This document shows, in pieces, positions 43,095-51,972 of a stretch of DNA of 64,000 bases. The stretch comes from JACCTI01 sp038237435 (lineage in GTDB: Bacteria > Verrucomicrobiota > Verrucomicrobiia > Chthoniobacterales > UBA10450), in contig JBBRYT010000002.1 of NCBI GenBank assembly GCA_038237435.1, positions 124,001 through 188,000 of the forward strand, written 5' to 3'. Position numbers and translations under genes: made by a program. The notes below the pieces were generated by a model. The model was given only the letters and a program-made list of their open reading frames with translations. It did no database searches and was not told the origin of the DNA. The number at the start of each line of letters is the position of its first letter. The first letter of the stretch is position 1.

Positions 43095-43127
43095 GTTGAG
43101 TTTGTAGTTAGCGAGTAAGCGCTGGAC

Positions 43128-44783
43128 TTAGTAGTCCATGCCGCCCATGCCGCCCATTCCACCCATGCCGCCGCCGCCACCAGGCATACCGCCACCGCCC
43201 TTCTCCTTCTCAGGAGATTCGGTGATGATTGCTTCAGTGGTGAGCAAGAGGCCGGAGATCGAAGCGGCGTTTTGTAACGCGCTGCGAGTTACTTTGGTCG
43301 GATCGACGACGCCGGCTTTGACCAGGTCTTCATACTTGTCGGTCGCGACGTTGTAACCTTCGTTACCTTTACGCTTCTTCACTTCCTGCACGATGAGCGC
43401 GCCTTCCTGGCCCGCATTATCAGCGAGGGTGCGGAGCGGCTCTTCAATCGCGCGGCGAATAATCGCCATGCCGACTGCTTCGTCGCCTTCAAGCTTCAAG
43501 TTATCGAGCGCTTTCTGCGCGCGGATCAAAGCGACACCGCCACCAGGGACGATACCTTCTTCAACTGCCGCACGAGTAGCATGCAACGCGTCTTCCACGC
43601 GCGCCTTCTTCTCTTTCATCTCGGTTTCGGTAGCTGCGCCGACGTTGATAACGGCGACACCGCCCGCGAGTTTCGCTAGGCGTTCCTGGAGCTTCTCGCG
43701 ATCGTAATCGGAGGTAGTCTCTTCGATCTGACGACGAATCTGCGAAACGCGGCCTTTGATGTCGTTCTGCTTGCCTTCGCCTTCCACGATCGTGGTGTTT
43801 TCCTTGTCGATTGTGACACGTTTGGTGCGACCTAGGTCTTCCAGCTTCACGTTCTCGAGCTTAATCCCGAGATCTTCCGTGATGCACTGACCGCCGGTTA
43901 GGACCGCGAGGTCTTCCAGCATCGCCTTACGACGATCGCCGAATCCCGGAGCCTTAACTGCGCAAACCTGCAACGTGCCGCGGAGCTTGTTCACGACTAG
44001 GGTCGCGAGAGCTTCACCTTCCACATCTTCCGCAATGATGAGAAGCGGACGACCAGCCTTAGCTACTTTCTCAAGCAGCGGCAGCATGTCCTTCAAGCTC
44101 GAGATCTTCTTCTCGTGAATGAGGATGTAAGGATTTTCGAGGATAGCTTCCATCGCTTCGGCATTGGTGACGAAGTAAGGAGAGAGGTATCCCTTGTCGA
44201 ACTGCATACCTTCGACGACGTCAAGGCTGGTTTCGATCGACTTAGCTTCTTCTACCGTAATCGTTCCGTCTTTGCCGACCTTATCCATCGCGTCAGCAAT
44301 GATCTGGCCGATGGTCGTATCCCAGTTAGCGGAGACGGTCGCGACCTGCGCGATTTCGTTACGGTCGCTGACCTTCTTCGAGATCTTGCCTAGCTCAGCA
44401 ACAATAGCTTCCACAGCCTTGTTGATGCCGCGCTGCAATGAAGTCGGGTTAGCTCCGGCCGTGACGTTGCGGAGACCTTCTTTGTAGATGGACTCAGCGA
44501 GGACAGTCGCAGTGGTGGTGCCGTCGCCAGCAATGTCGGAAGTCTTACTAGCGACTTCGCGCACGAGCTGGGCGCCCATGTTTTCATAAGGATCTTCGAG
44601 CTCGATTTCCTTGGCCACGGTCACACCGTCTTTGGTGATGGTCGGGCTGCCGAATTTCTTGTCGAGGATGACGTTACGACCACTCGGTCCGAGGGTCGCT
44701 TTCACAGCACGCGAGAGTTTCTCGATGCCGCGGAGAAGCGCATGCCGCGCATTCTCATCGAATTGTAGTTGTTTAGCTGCCAT
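43128..44783 (-). CDS. groEL: Chaperonin GroEL (60 kDa)
   Basis: 551 residues, full length. The equatorial, intermediate and apical domains and the typical blocks (VILDKKFGSPTITKDGVTVAKEIE, DGTTTATVLAESI, TLVVNKLRGTLQVCAVKAPGFGDRRKAML, TRSALQNAASISGLL) are intact. It ends in the Gly/Met-rich tail (GGMGGMGGMGGMDY). It works with GroES in the cytosol as the folding cage. The gene follows groES by 35 bases. Codon use here is rich in AAG and GCT, as expected for a highly expressed gene. No motif copy is present. Confidence 0.97.
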   Translation of the reverse strand: MAAKQLQFDENARHALLRGIEKLSRAVKATLGPSGRNVILDKKFGSPTITKDGVTVAKEIELEDPYENMGAQLVREVASKTSDIAGDGTTTATVLAESIYKEGLRNVTAGANPTSLQRGINKAVEAIVAELGKISKKVSDRNEIAQVATVSANWDTTIGQIIADAMDKVGKDGTITVEEAKSIETSLDVVEGMQFDKGYLSPYFVTNAEAMEAILENPYILIHEKKISSLKDMLPLLEKVAKAGRPLLIIAEDVEGEALATLVVNKLRGTLQVCAVKAPGFGDRRKAMLEDLAVLTGGQCITEDLGIKLENVKLEDLGRTKRVTIDKENTTIVEGEGKQNDIKGRVSQIRRQIEETTSDYDREKLQERLAKLAGGVAVINVGAATETEMKEKKARVEDALHATRAAVEEGIVPGGGVALIRAQKALDNLKLEGDEAVGMAIIRRAIEEPLRTLADNAGQEGALIVQEVKKRKGNEGYNVATDKYEDLVKAGVVDPTKVTRSALQNAASISGLLLTTEAIITESPEKEKGGGGMPGGGGGMGGMGGMGGMDY

Positions 44784-44818
44784 AAGTCTTAGTGTAGGTT
44801 TCTAGGTTAGAGTTACGA

Positions 44819-45112
44819 TTAACCAATGATGCCGAGGATATCGTCCTCGCGCATGATCAAGTAGGACTCACCGTCCACTTTAATTTCCGTGCCGCCGTAT
44901 TTCGAGATCAGCACTTTGTCACCCTTCTTTACGGTGAACTCGACCTTCTTGCCGTTGTCATCGATTTTGCCGGTGCCAAGAGCGACTACTTTGCCCTCTT
45001 GTGGTTTTTCTTTAGCGGTATCGGGAATAATGATTCCGCCTTTTTTTACTTCCTTCTCTTCGATCGCTTGCACAAGCACGCGATCTCCGAGTGGTCTTAC
45101 ATCAATAGCCAT
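44819..45112 (-). CDS. groES: Co-chaperonin GroES (10 kDa)
   Basis: 97 residues, the usual GroES size. PLGDRVLVQAIEEKEVKKGGIIIPDTAKEKPQEGKVVALG with the mobile loop, and the C-terminal DGESYLIMREDDILGII, are typical. It caps the GroEL ring. An AAGGAG site stands ten bases before the ATG. It is transcribed with groEL, and a hairpin separates it from dnaK upstream. Confidence 0.97.
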   Translation of the reverse strand: MAIDVRPLGDRVLVQAIEEKEVKKGGIIIPDTAKEKPQEGKVVALGTGKIDDNGKKVEFTVKKGDKVLISKYGGTEIKVDGESYLIMREDDILGIIG

Positions 45113-45145
45113 GTGTTAGTTACTCCTTCTTGTCTTTTGGTTAAT

Positions 45146-45184
45146 GTCGGCAGCTCCTCGGGGGTTGACCCAAAAGCTGCCGAC
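45146..45184 (-). terminator. Strong hairpin between dnaK and groES
   Basis: GTCGGCAGCT and AGCTGCCGAC form a perfect 10-bp stem with a 19-base loop. It lies after dnaK on the same strand. The run of T after it on the minus strand is weak (ATTAACC), so it may act as a processing or stability hairpin that lets dnaK and groESL be expressed unequally, rather than as a full terminator. Confidence 0.6.
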
Positions 45185-45206
45185 AAATTGTTGTTAAAAC
45201 TGCTGC

Positions 45207-47174
45207 TTACTTCTTGTCCTCGTCGACAACTTCAAACTCCGCGTCGACTACGTCGCCCTGATCTTTGCGCGCACCGCCCTCTTGCGGTTCGGCTTGGGGT
45301 CGGCCCCCGGCTCCAGTGAAGGCGTCGCCCGCCGGGTTTCCGGTGGAAGCACCTGTACTCGCAGATGCCTGTTTGTAAAGGTCGGCGCTGATTTCCTGGA
45401 ATTTGTTCTGCAAAGCGTCGTAGGTCTTTTTCATAGCATCGGTGTCGTTGGCCTCGATGGCAGCACGCACCGCTTTGATGGCGTCCTCGACTTGCTTGCG
45501 CTTTTCCTCGGGAACCTTATCACCCAGATCTTTCAACTGCTTCTCGCTCTGGTAGGCCAAAGTGTCGGCGTTGTTCTTGATCTCGATAGCTTCCTTCGCC
45601 TTCTTGTCCTCTTCGGCGTGCGTTTCCGCGTCGCGCTGCATCTTCTCGACTTCTTCCTTGCTCAAGCCTGAGCTGCCGGTAATGGAGATTTTTTGCTCCT
45701 TGCCGGTGCCTAGGTCTTTGGCGGAAACGTGCAGAATGCCGTTGGCATCGATGTCAAAAGTAACTTCGATCTGCGGCGTGCCGCGCGGGGCCGGCGGGAT
45801 GCCGTCGAGGTGGAACGTGCCGAGATTCTTGTTATCGCGGCTCAGCGGTCGCTCGCCTTGTAACACTTTGATTTCTACTCCCGGCTGGTTGTCGCTGTAG
45901 GTCGAAAAGATCTGCGACTTGCGAGTAGGTATCGTAGTGTTACGCGGGATCATTGGCGTAGCTACTCCACCGGCGGTTTCGATAGCCAGAGTTAGCGGAG
46001 TAACGTCGAGAAGAAGCACGTCTTTCACGTCGCCCTTCAAGACACCGCCCTGGATCGCAGCGCCGATAGCTACAACTTCGTCCGGGTTCACACCTTTGTG
46101 CGGCTCTTTACCGATCAAGGTGCGCGCGGTCTCGATAACCTTCGGCATACGAGTCATACCGCCAACGAGTACGAGCTCGTTCACGTCCTTTTCGGAGAGC
46201 TTAGCGTCAGCTAAACAATCCTTAACTGGCTTGATCGTGCGCTGGAAAAGTGAGTCAGTTAGTTGCTCAAGCTTGGAACGCGTCAGCTTCTTCTGGATGT
46301 GCTTAGGCCCGCTCGCATCCGCCGTAACAAACGGCAGGTTAATTTCATACTCCTGCGAGCTACTCAGCGCGATCTTCGCCTTTTCGGCTTCTTCTTTGAT
46401 GCGCTGGACGGCATCCGGTTGGTTCTTTAGGTCGATGCCTGATTCCTTCTTAAACTCAGCCATGATCCAATCCATGATCATGTTATCCCAGTCATCGCCA
46501 CCCAGATGTGTATCACCGTTAGTAGCCTTAACTTCAAAAACTCCATCGCCTATTTCGAGGACCGAGATATCGAACGTTCCGCCGCCTAAGTCGTAGACAG
46601 CGATCTTTTCGTCCTTCTTCTTGTCCAGGCCGTACGCTAGTGAAGCAGCAGTAGGTTCATTGATAATGCGGAGAACTTCGAGACCTGCGATCTTACCTGC
46701 GTCCTTAGTAGCATTACGCTGTGAGTCATTGAAGTAAGCAGGCACAGTAATAACGGCCTGAGTTATCTTCTCGCCTAGCTTAGCTTCTGCGTCGGCCTTA
46801 AGCTTAGCTAGAATCATCGCCGAGACTTCCGGCGGGCTGAAGGTCTTCTTCTCGCCATTCACTTCCACCTGCACGTGCGCGTCGCCGTTGGCCGCCTTCA
46901 CGATTTTGTAAGGCACGCGATGCTCTTCTTCGCGCACTTCATCGAACTTGCGTCCCATGAAACGCTTGATGGAGAAAACTGTGTTGGCGGGATTGGTCAC
47001 CGCCTGGCGCTTGGCCGCCTGACCGACGAGCCGTTCGCCATTCTTCGAGAAAGCCACGATCGACGGCGTTGTCCGCGCGCCTTCGCTATTTTCCAAAACT
47101 ACCGGGTCGCCACCCTCCATGACAGACATGCAGGAGTTCGTGGTCCCCAAATCGATACCCAAAACTTTTGCCAT
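45207..47174 (-). CDS. dnaK: Chaperone DnaK (Hsp70)
   Basis: 655 residues. Nucleotide-binding domain: GIDLGTTNSCMSVMEGG, VPAYFNDSQRNATKDAGKIAGLEVLRIINEPTAASLAYG, DLGGGTFDISVLE and LVGGMTRMPKV. Substrate domain with DVTPLTLAIETAGG, and a Gly-rich disordered end. The start follows GGAAT at a usable distance. dnaJ and grpE are not next to it. No CIRCE inverted repeat was found by eye in the 264 bases upstream. It forms a heat-shock cluster with groES and groEL. Confidence 0.97.
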   Translation of the reverse strand: MAKVLGIDLGTTNSCMSVMEGGDPVVLENSEGARTTPSIVAFSKNGERLVGQAAKRQAVTNPANTVFSIKRFMGRKFDEVREEEHRVPYKIVKAANGDAHVQVEVNGEKKTFSPPEVSAMILAKLKADAEAKLGEKITQAVITVPAYFNDSQRNATKDAGKIAGLEVLRIINEPTAASLAYGLDKKKDEKIAVYDLGGGTFDISVLEIGDGVFEVKATNGDTHLGGDDWDNMIMDWIMAEFKKESGIDLKNQPDAVQRIKEEAEKAKIALSSSQEYEINLPFVTADASGPKHIQKKLTRSKLEQLTDSLFQRTIKPVKDCLADAKLSEKDVNELVLVGGMTRMPKVIETARTLIGKEPHKGVNPDEVVAIGAAIQGGVLKGDVKDVLLLDVTPLTLAIETAGGVATPMIPRNTTIPTRKSQIFSTYSDNQPGVEIKVLQGERPLSRDNKNLGTFHLDGIPPAPRGTPQIEVTFDIDANGILHVSAKDLGTGKEQKISITGSSGLSKEEVEKMQRDAETHAEEDKKAKEAIEIKNNADTLAYQSEKQLKDLGDKVPEEKRKQVEDAIKAVRAAIEANDTDAMKKTYDALQNKFQEISADLYKQASASTGASTGNPAGDAFTGAGGRPQAEPQEGGARKDQGDVVDAEFEVVDEDKK

Positions 47175-47438
47175 AAATTATATTCCTTTCGTCGATCGCG
47201 AGATGCGATCGAGCCTATCCTTTAGCAATCGTCGTTCCGGGTCTTGCCATTCGCACAAGTCGCTATAAATCAGATACTAGTGAGTTATTTTAGATTAGTC
47301 CGCCTCAGGAAATTGCGACACCATGTCACAGATCTCGGCCGGGCGGCGGGCTTTCCTGTCACACCACACTTGCGCGGCCGATAACGTCAACCGGGGGAAG
47401 CGATTCTATCGGTATGTCTTCTGCTTAAACACTAGTAG

Positions 47439-47798
47439 ATGGAAAACACCGGCACGACCGACATCGTCTTCGCATGCGCGCATTGCGCGACGCCGTATGT
47501 GGTTGATGCCGCGGCGGCCGGCGTGGCGCTGCAATGTCAGCGTTGTGGAAAATCGACGACCGTTCCGAATTCCGAACTAACCAGCGCGGCCGCGAATGCC
47601 GTCCGCATCTCCGAATTACAGCATCAGCTAAAAGAAAATGAATCGCAGCGCACCGAGATCACGAGCTACATCAACCAGCACAGCATCCAACTGCATCGCT
47701 GGCAGCTGCGCTTGAAAGACCTGAACGAGCGCCAGCAAAAATTGCAGGCGGAACTCGGCTCGCTTTGCAAGAACAGCGAGTGTGCGGCAGCTGGTTAA
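47439..47798 (+). CDS. Zinc-ribbon plus coiled-coil small protein
   Basis: 119 residues. Two CxxC pairs (FACAHCATPYVVD and LQCQRCGKSTTVP) at about 12-39 form a zinc ribbon like those at the N-termini of bacterial MJ0042-type proteins. The rest (about 48-110) is a coiled coil (ELQHQLKENESQRTEITSYI, LKDLNERQQKLQAEL). It is soluble, with no signal peptide. Function unknown; similar short ribbon proteins are widespread in Verrucomicrobia. A motif copy follows it (47831-47839), the first to the right of the motif-free stretch. Confidence 0.72.
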   Translation: MENTGTTDIVFACAHCATPYVVDAAAAGVALQCQRCGKSTTVPNSELTSAAANAVRISELQHQLKENESQRTEITSYINQHSIQLHRWQLRLKDLNERQQKLQAELGSLCKNSECAAAG

Positions 47799-47888
47799 AG
47801 ATCGAGCACGGCGCGGAGCGAGGCGCAAGACTCGTTAGGCAAAATTGATCTTTGCCCGCGTCGAGAAAACGCCGAGGATGCGTTCTCC

Positions 47889-49415
47889 TTGCGGTCTCCT
47901 CGTTCGCTTCTCGTCCCCGCCGTCTGTCTGGCCGTCCTGCTTTTCGCATTCGCGTCCCAATATCACCGAGCCGGTGATCCGATGGATGAAGGGATGGTGC
48001 TCGTTTATCCCGAGCTGATTCAACATGGAGAAATTCCGTATCGCGATTTCGAATCAGTTTATAGCCCGGGCAACTGGTATTTCCTTGCCGGCGTTTACGC
48101 TCTCTTCGGCACGCACATGGATGTGGAACGCAGCGTTGGCCTGGCCTATCGCCTCGCCTGCGTTCTGGCGATCTTCGCGCTGACTCGCCGTTGGGGTCTC
48201 GCGATTGCGACGTCCTGCATGTTGCTGGCCGGCGTTATCCTGATCAGCAGCGGAATCGCAGCGCTCAGTTGGTGGGGCGCCATGGCCTTCGCGCTAGTCG
48301 CGATCGCGCTGCTCGTTCGAAGCACCTCAGCGTTCCGTTGTGTCGCGGCTGGTTTGCTGGCTGGCGTCGCGATGCTTTTCCGCATCGATATCGCACCGGC
48401 ACTGCTGCTGGCAGTATTACCGATTCTGTGGAATCTCGACTGGAGAAAGCGCGTACTGCTTGCAGGCGTGGCAGGAGCGACAGCCCTGCCCCCTTTGCTC
48501 GCCATCGCCTGTTTTGCCGGCGTCGGAACGGTCTTGCACAACATCTTCTTTGTTCCGGTGATCTATTCCAGCCCCGCGCACAAGATTCCCTTTTCCACCG
48601 TCGAAGCTCGCCTCGCGCAGTTCTTCGTCGTCCATCTCATGGCGGCGAGCGTGAACATCGCGGCCGCGATTGTAGCGGTGCGGCGAGAGCAAAACAAAAA
48701 CGCGGCGCTGGCCTTCCTCGCGGCGGCGTTGTTCGCCGCAGGCATCACGCACCAGCCTTATCACCGCCTCGATTTCGTTCATCTACTTTTCGCGCTTTTC
48801 GCGACGATTCCATTCCTGCCGTTGTCAGCTGTTCTGCTCACACAAACGATTCGTCCGCTGCGGCCCTCTGTCGCGGCCGGGCTTTCCGTTTTCTGCGCCG
48901 CTTTTCTGTTCTGCAGCATGTATCGAGTTCGGGTCGAGACTCTGCTCGCTTTGTGCGAACCGTTCCAAAGTGCGCGCAGCTCGTTCTTGGTAGAGAAAAA
49001 TGGCCGCGCCTTCCTCCTCCAACCTCCGAAGGCAGCGGCGGCCGCGCGCGAACTGCTCCAGGAATTGGATGAAATTTCCAAGCCTGGCGAAACTCTTTTC
49101 ATCGGACCGGCTGATCTGCGCCGCGCTCCGTACTGCGACACTTTTATTTACCACCTCATGCCGAAGCTCCATCACGCGAGCTACTTTCTCGAGATGAATC
49201 ACTTTTCTATGAACGCGGTTGGTTCACGCCTAACGAGTGATCTCGAACAGGCCGACTGGCTCGTGCTCAACAGTGTTTGGGATGAATATTTTAGGGAAGA
49301 AAATGCTTCACGCGAAAACGGACCGGATGCGCCGCTGCAAGTTGTCGCGCGCGACTTCACCCTCGTGCGAGAGTACGACACCTTCGCGCTTTATCGGCGA
49401 ACAAGCACTCGTTAG
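47889..49415 (+). CDS. Membrane glycosyltransferase-like protein, GT39/PMT type
   Basis: 508 residues from a TTG start, the only one in frame. The first helix is followed by the loop PMDEGMVLVYPELIQHGEIPYRDFESVYSPGNWYF, with the acidic residue and Tyr/Arg pattern of polyprenyl-phosphate-sugar transferases. About ten hydrophobic helices then follow, and a soluble C-terminal part with a PADLRRAPYCDTFIYHLMP block. It probably moves a sugar from a lipid carrier to a target at the membrane. It converges on the next gene, overlapping it by four bases. Confidence 0.78.
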   Translation: MRSPRSLLVPAVCLAVLLFAFASQYHRAGDPMDEGMVLVYPELIQHGEIPYRDFESVYSPGNWYFLAGVYALFGTHMDVERSVGLAYRLACVLAIFALTRRWGLAIATSCMLLAGVILISSGIAALSWWGAMAFALVAIALLVRSTSAFRCVAAGLLAGVAMLFRIDIAPALLLAVLPILWNLDWRKRVLLAGVAGATALPPLLAIACFAGVGTVLHNIFFVPVIYSSPAHKIPFSTVEARLAQFFVVHLMAASVNIAAAIVAVRREQNKNAALAFLAAALFAAGITHQPYHRLDFVHLLFALFATIPFLPLSAVLLTQTIRPLRPSVAAGLSVFCAAFLFCSMYRVRVETLLALCEPFQSARSSFLVEKNGRAFLLQPPKAAAAARELLQELDEISKPGETLFIGPADLRRAPYCDTFIYHLMPKLHHASYFLEMNHFSMNAVGSRLTSDLEQADWLVLNSVWDEYFREENASRENGPDAPLQVVARDFTLVREYDTFALYRRTSTR

Positions 49416-51070
49416 CTACGAACATCCGGCTGTTCATTGTGCCGGGAAAAAGGTGAAAAATTCCGCTCGACCGCCGGCGCCCAAACGATCGCGAGGCGTT
49501 GTGCTGGACTCGTTAGGCGGAAACGATGTTTGCCCGCGGCCAGGAAACGCGCTTGCTCGTACGGTGTGCCATCGAGCAGACCGTTCACATTTCCCTCGGG
49601 TGCGATCACTACGTAATCGGCGGGAATCGCGACGTTAAATTCCATCTCTTCATCGGGCGACGGATGCAAAAAATAACCGGCGACCCGCACTCGGCCGGGG
49701 CCGCGCAAATAATTTGCGTCAATGAAATGCTGGGCGCGCGCCGGGATGTGCGCGCCGGTCACGGCCACGCAGGTGTGTGTTTCGATGCAGCGCTGCTCGA
49801 TGTCATCGGCGAGGAGATGGCGGCGGAGCCGTTCGCGGGTCAAACCTTCCAGCACATAATAGAATGCGCGGCGGCGGAAAACCGTTTCGCCTTTGCGGTC
49901 GAAAACGTAATCGCCTGGTCGGGTGATTTCGAGAACTTCGCGTATCAGACTCACTTCGTGCGCGGCTTCGTTGGTTCGGGGAAGGTGCCGCAACAAACTA
50001 AAGGCCAGCATCAGGATGGCGGCGAAGGCCGGGAGGGGAACACGACTCGCCAGGCGAAATGACGGAATGGCGCAAAGACCCGCCACCGTGATCAGCGCAG
50101 CCACCGGATAAAAGGGCAGGAAATCTTGCCGTGTGATGTGGCCCCAAAGACTTTCCAGGATGAGAAAATAAGCGCAGCCGACGAAGCAGAAAAAGAATGC
50201 GCGAAATGCCTCCGGCGAACGCGGTTGGTTCCGGAAAGCCCAGCGCATACCGTAGATCAATAACGGTAACGCCACTGGCAAAATGAGCAGATGCAAATAG
50301 CTGCGCGTCGAGGACGAATGGTGGATGAGGTTGTGTTCGAAAACGCAATAGTGCATCTGCGACCAAATGCCGTTCGCGGCGAAGAACAGGAAGATGCTCA
50401 CGGGCACCGTTGCAGCCGCGACGAGAAATGCGGCGCTGCTTTTTGCGACCTCGCTCCAGTTGAGGTCCAGCCGCGACCAACCAATCAGCGAAGCCGTCAT
50501 CACCGCTGCGGTCACGATGGTCAACAACATCAAGGTCGTCTTCATCGAAACGCCGAAGCAGAGTCCGAGAAATAAACCGCTAACCAGTGCGCGGCGAACC
50601 GAAAAGGTCCCACTAATTAATACAAGAAGGCTGAGCAACCAGAGCGGCGCCCACAAATTATCGGTGCGAAATTCCGTGGAGCAGAGGTGATAATTACTGT
50701 AACCCGCGAGCAGAACCGCGGACCAGATGCCGACACCGCGCGAGAAGACTTTCTGGCCGATGCGATAAGTGGTCCAAAGACTAACGAAGTAGAGCGGTAG
50801 CATGAGGCCGCGCATCCAAAAAAGATCCTGCGCGTGTTCGCCCATGAGGCCGAGGAGCGGTGCGCAGAGTATTTGAAAAAGCGGCATATGATTGTCGAAG
50901 ACATCGCGGTATTGAACGAGGCCGCGCGTCCAACCCCAAACGACATGCAAATGCTGCGGCTCATCGCTATCGAAGCGGTAACGCAGAATGCACCAGACTT
51001 TGAGTGCGAATAGAAAAACGACGAAGAGCGCGATCGCGGAACGCCCGGCACGATCGGCAGAATTATTCAC
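49412..51070 (-). CDS. Membrane glycosyltransferase-like protein, GT39/ArnT type
   Basis: 552 residues. The first loop RYRFDSDEPQHLHVVWGWTRGLVQYRDVFDNHMPLFQ carries the DSDE(P)xH pattern of GT39/ArnT-type enzymes. About twelve membrane helices follow (to about residue 380), then a soluble end. Paired with the convergent neighbour, it suggests a small glycosylation locus for surface or lipid sugars; acceptors are unknown. Their stops overlap in a CTCGTTAGC variant of the motif. A full motif copy lies near its end (49509-49517, Leu-Thr-Ser). Confidence 0.8.
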   Translation of the reverse strand: MNNSADRAGRSAIALFVVFLFALKVWCILRYRFDSDEPQHLHVVWGWTRGLVQYRDVFDNHMPLFQILCAPLLGLMGEHAQDLFWMRGLMLPLYFVSLWTTYRIGQKVFSRGVGIWSAVLLAGYSNYHLCSTEFRTDNLWAPLWLLSLLVLISGTFSVRRALVSGLFLGLCFGVSMKTTLMLLTIVTAAVMTASLIGWSRLDLNWSEVAKSSAAFLVAAATVPVSIFLFFAANGIWSQMHYCVFEHNLIHHSSSTRSYLHLLILPVALPLLIYGMRWAFRNQPRSPEAFRAFFFCFVGCAYFLILESLWGHITRQDFLPFYPVAALITVAGLCAIPSFRLASRVPLPAFAAILMLAFSLLRHLPRTNEAAHEVSLIREVLEITRPGDYVFDRKGETVFRRRAFYYVLEGLTRERLRRHLLADDIEQRCIETHTCVAVTGAHIPARAQHFIDANYLRGPGRVRVAGYFLHPSPDEEMEFNVAIPADYVVIAPEGNVNGLLDGTPYEQARFLAAGKHRFRLTSPAQRLAIVWAPAVERNFSPFSRHNEQPDVRS

Positions 51071-51076
51071 TCGGGC

Positions 51077-51535
51077 CTAACGAATGATCAGCTTCGGCGA
51101 GACTAACCAATGTAATGTTCCTTTACCGGAATCTTCCACTTCCACGCAGGCGACACCGCCTTTGGCCAGGTCGAGCGATGCGCCCGTGAGCGCGGCGATG
51201 ACGGCGCTGAAATCAGGTTCGTGGCCAACGATCATGACATCGGCGTTTTTCGCGCGCTGCAAAATGTTTGTGAGGTCCCGAATGCCGAAACCAGGTTTAA
51301 GCGCCCCTTCTTTTTTCGACTTTGCGCCGAAAACCTTGGCTGTGATCTCCGCTGTTTCCCACGCGCGTGGCAGCGGACTCGACAAAATCAATTTCGGCGC
51401 GACCTCGGATTTGCGCAGGAATTTCGCCACCGCGCGCGATTCCTTTCTGCCCTTTTTGGTCAGCGGCCTTTCGTCGTCGGGCTTCTTCCAATTCGGCCAA
51501 TCGGCTTTTCCATGTCGGAGAAAATAAAGTTTCAT
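51077..51535 (-). CDS. sixA: Phosphohistidine phosphatase SixA
   Basis: 152 residues. The histidine-phosphatase start FLRHGKADWPNW with the catalytic RHG, the ILSSPLPRAWETAE block and MIVGHEPDFS with the second catalytic His are all intact. SixA removes phosphate from phosphohistidine in PTS or histidine-kinase proteins in the cytosol. The stop codon is part of a core motif copy (51076-51083). It overlaps the PH-domain gene by four bases. Confidence 0.92.
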   Translation of the reverse strand: MKLYFLRHGKADWPNWKKPDDERPLTKKGRKESRAVAKFLRKSEVAPKLILSSPLPRAWETAEITAKVFGAKSKKEGALKPGFGIRDLTNILQRAKNADVMIVGHEPDFSAVIAALTGASLDLAKGGVACVEVEDSGKGTLHWLVSPKLIIR

Positions 51536-51951
51536 TCCATGTCGATTTCGCGCACGCCTTTTTGCGTGCGGATAGTTTCGACCTGATTGCGCAATTTGTC
51601 CGCCAAGTGAATTTCAACCGGGATGGCATCGATCACGATCAGCGGCGAAGAAATATCCGAGGTGGTGACGTGAATGTTCTCCAGTCCGAGCGTGCGAAAC
51701 CAAAATGGCTGCACCACTTCGTTGTCCTTCACCCGATACAACTCCAGCGACTCGGTCGTCTTGGTGAAAACCCCTTCGCTGGTTTTGAGACGCTCACTCG
51801 TCAGTTCGTAGATTTTGTTTTTCGTCTGGAGATAACGGGCAAGCGCGAGGAAGATCGGTACGATGAGCCAGCAAAAGAGACCGCAAAGAATAAAGAGGCC
51901 GAGGTTTTTCTTCTGTGACGACGGGCCCCGCCAAATGATTTCTTCGGGCAT
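51532..51951 (-). CDS. Membrane-anchored bacterial PH-domain protein
   Basis: 139 residues from the ATG at 51951 (an upstream frame starts inside the neighbouring control region). One or two membrane helices (about 17-40: LFILCGLFCWLIVPIFLALA) are followed by a YdbS/YdbT-type bPH_2 domain (YELTSERLKTSEGVFTKTTESLELYRVKD, then GLENIHVTTSDISSP). Function unknown; such proteins sit on the inner membrane. It is divergent from the murU-like gene, with 21 bases between starts. Confidence 0.82.
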   Translation of the reverse strand: MPEEIIWRGPSSQKKNLGLFILCGLFCWLIVPIFLALARYLQTKNKIYELTSERLKTSEGVFTKTTESLELYRVKDNEVVQPFWFRTLGLENIHVTTSDISSPLIVIDAIPVEIHLADKLRNQVETIRTQKGVREIDME

Positions 51952-51972
51952 GATGCTGCCAATAATCTTGCG

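Noticed and set aside
47175..47438. CIRCE element (HrcA operator) upstream of dnaK
   Set aside because: No TTAGCACTC-N9-GAGTGCTAA-like dyad was found in this gap or before groES.
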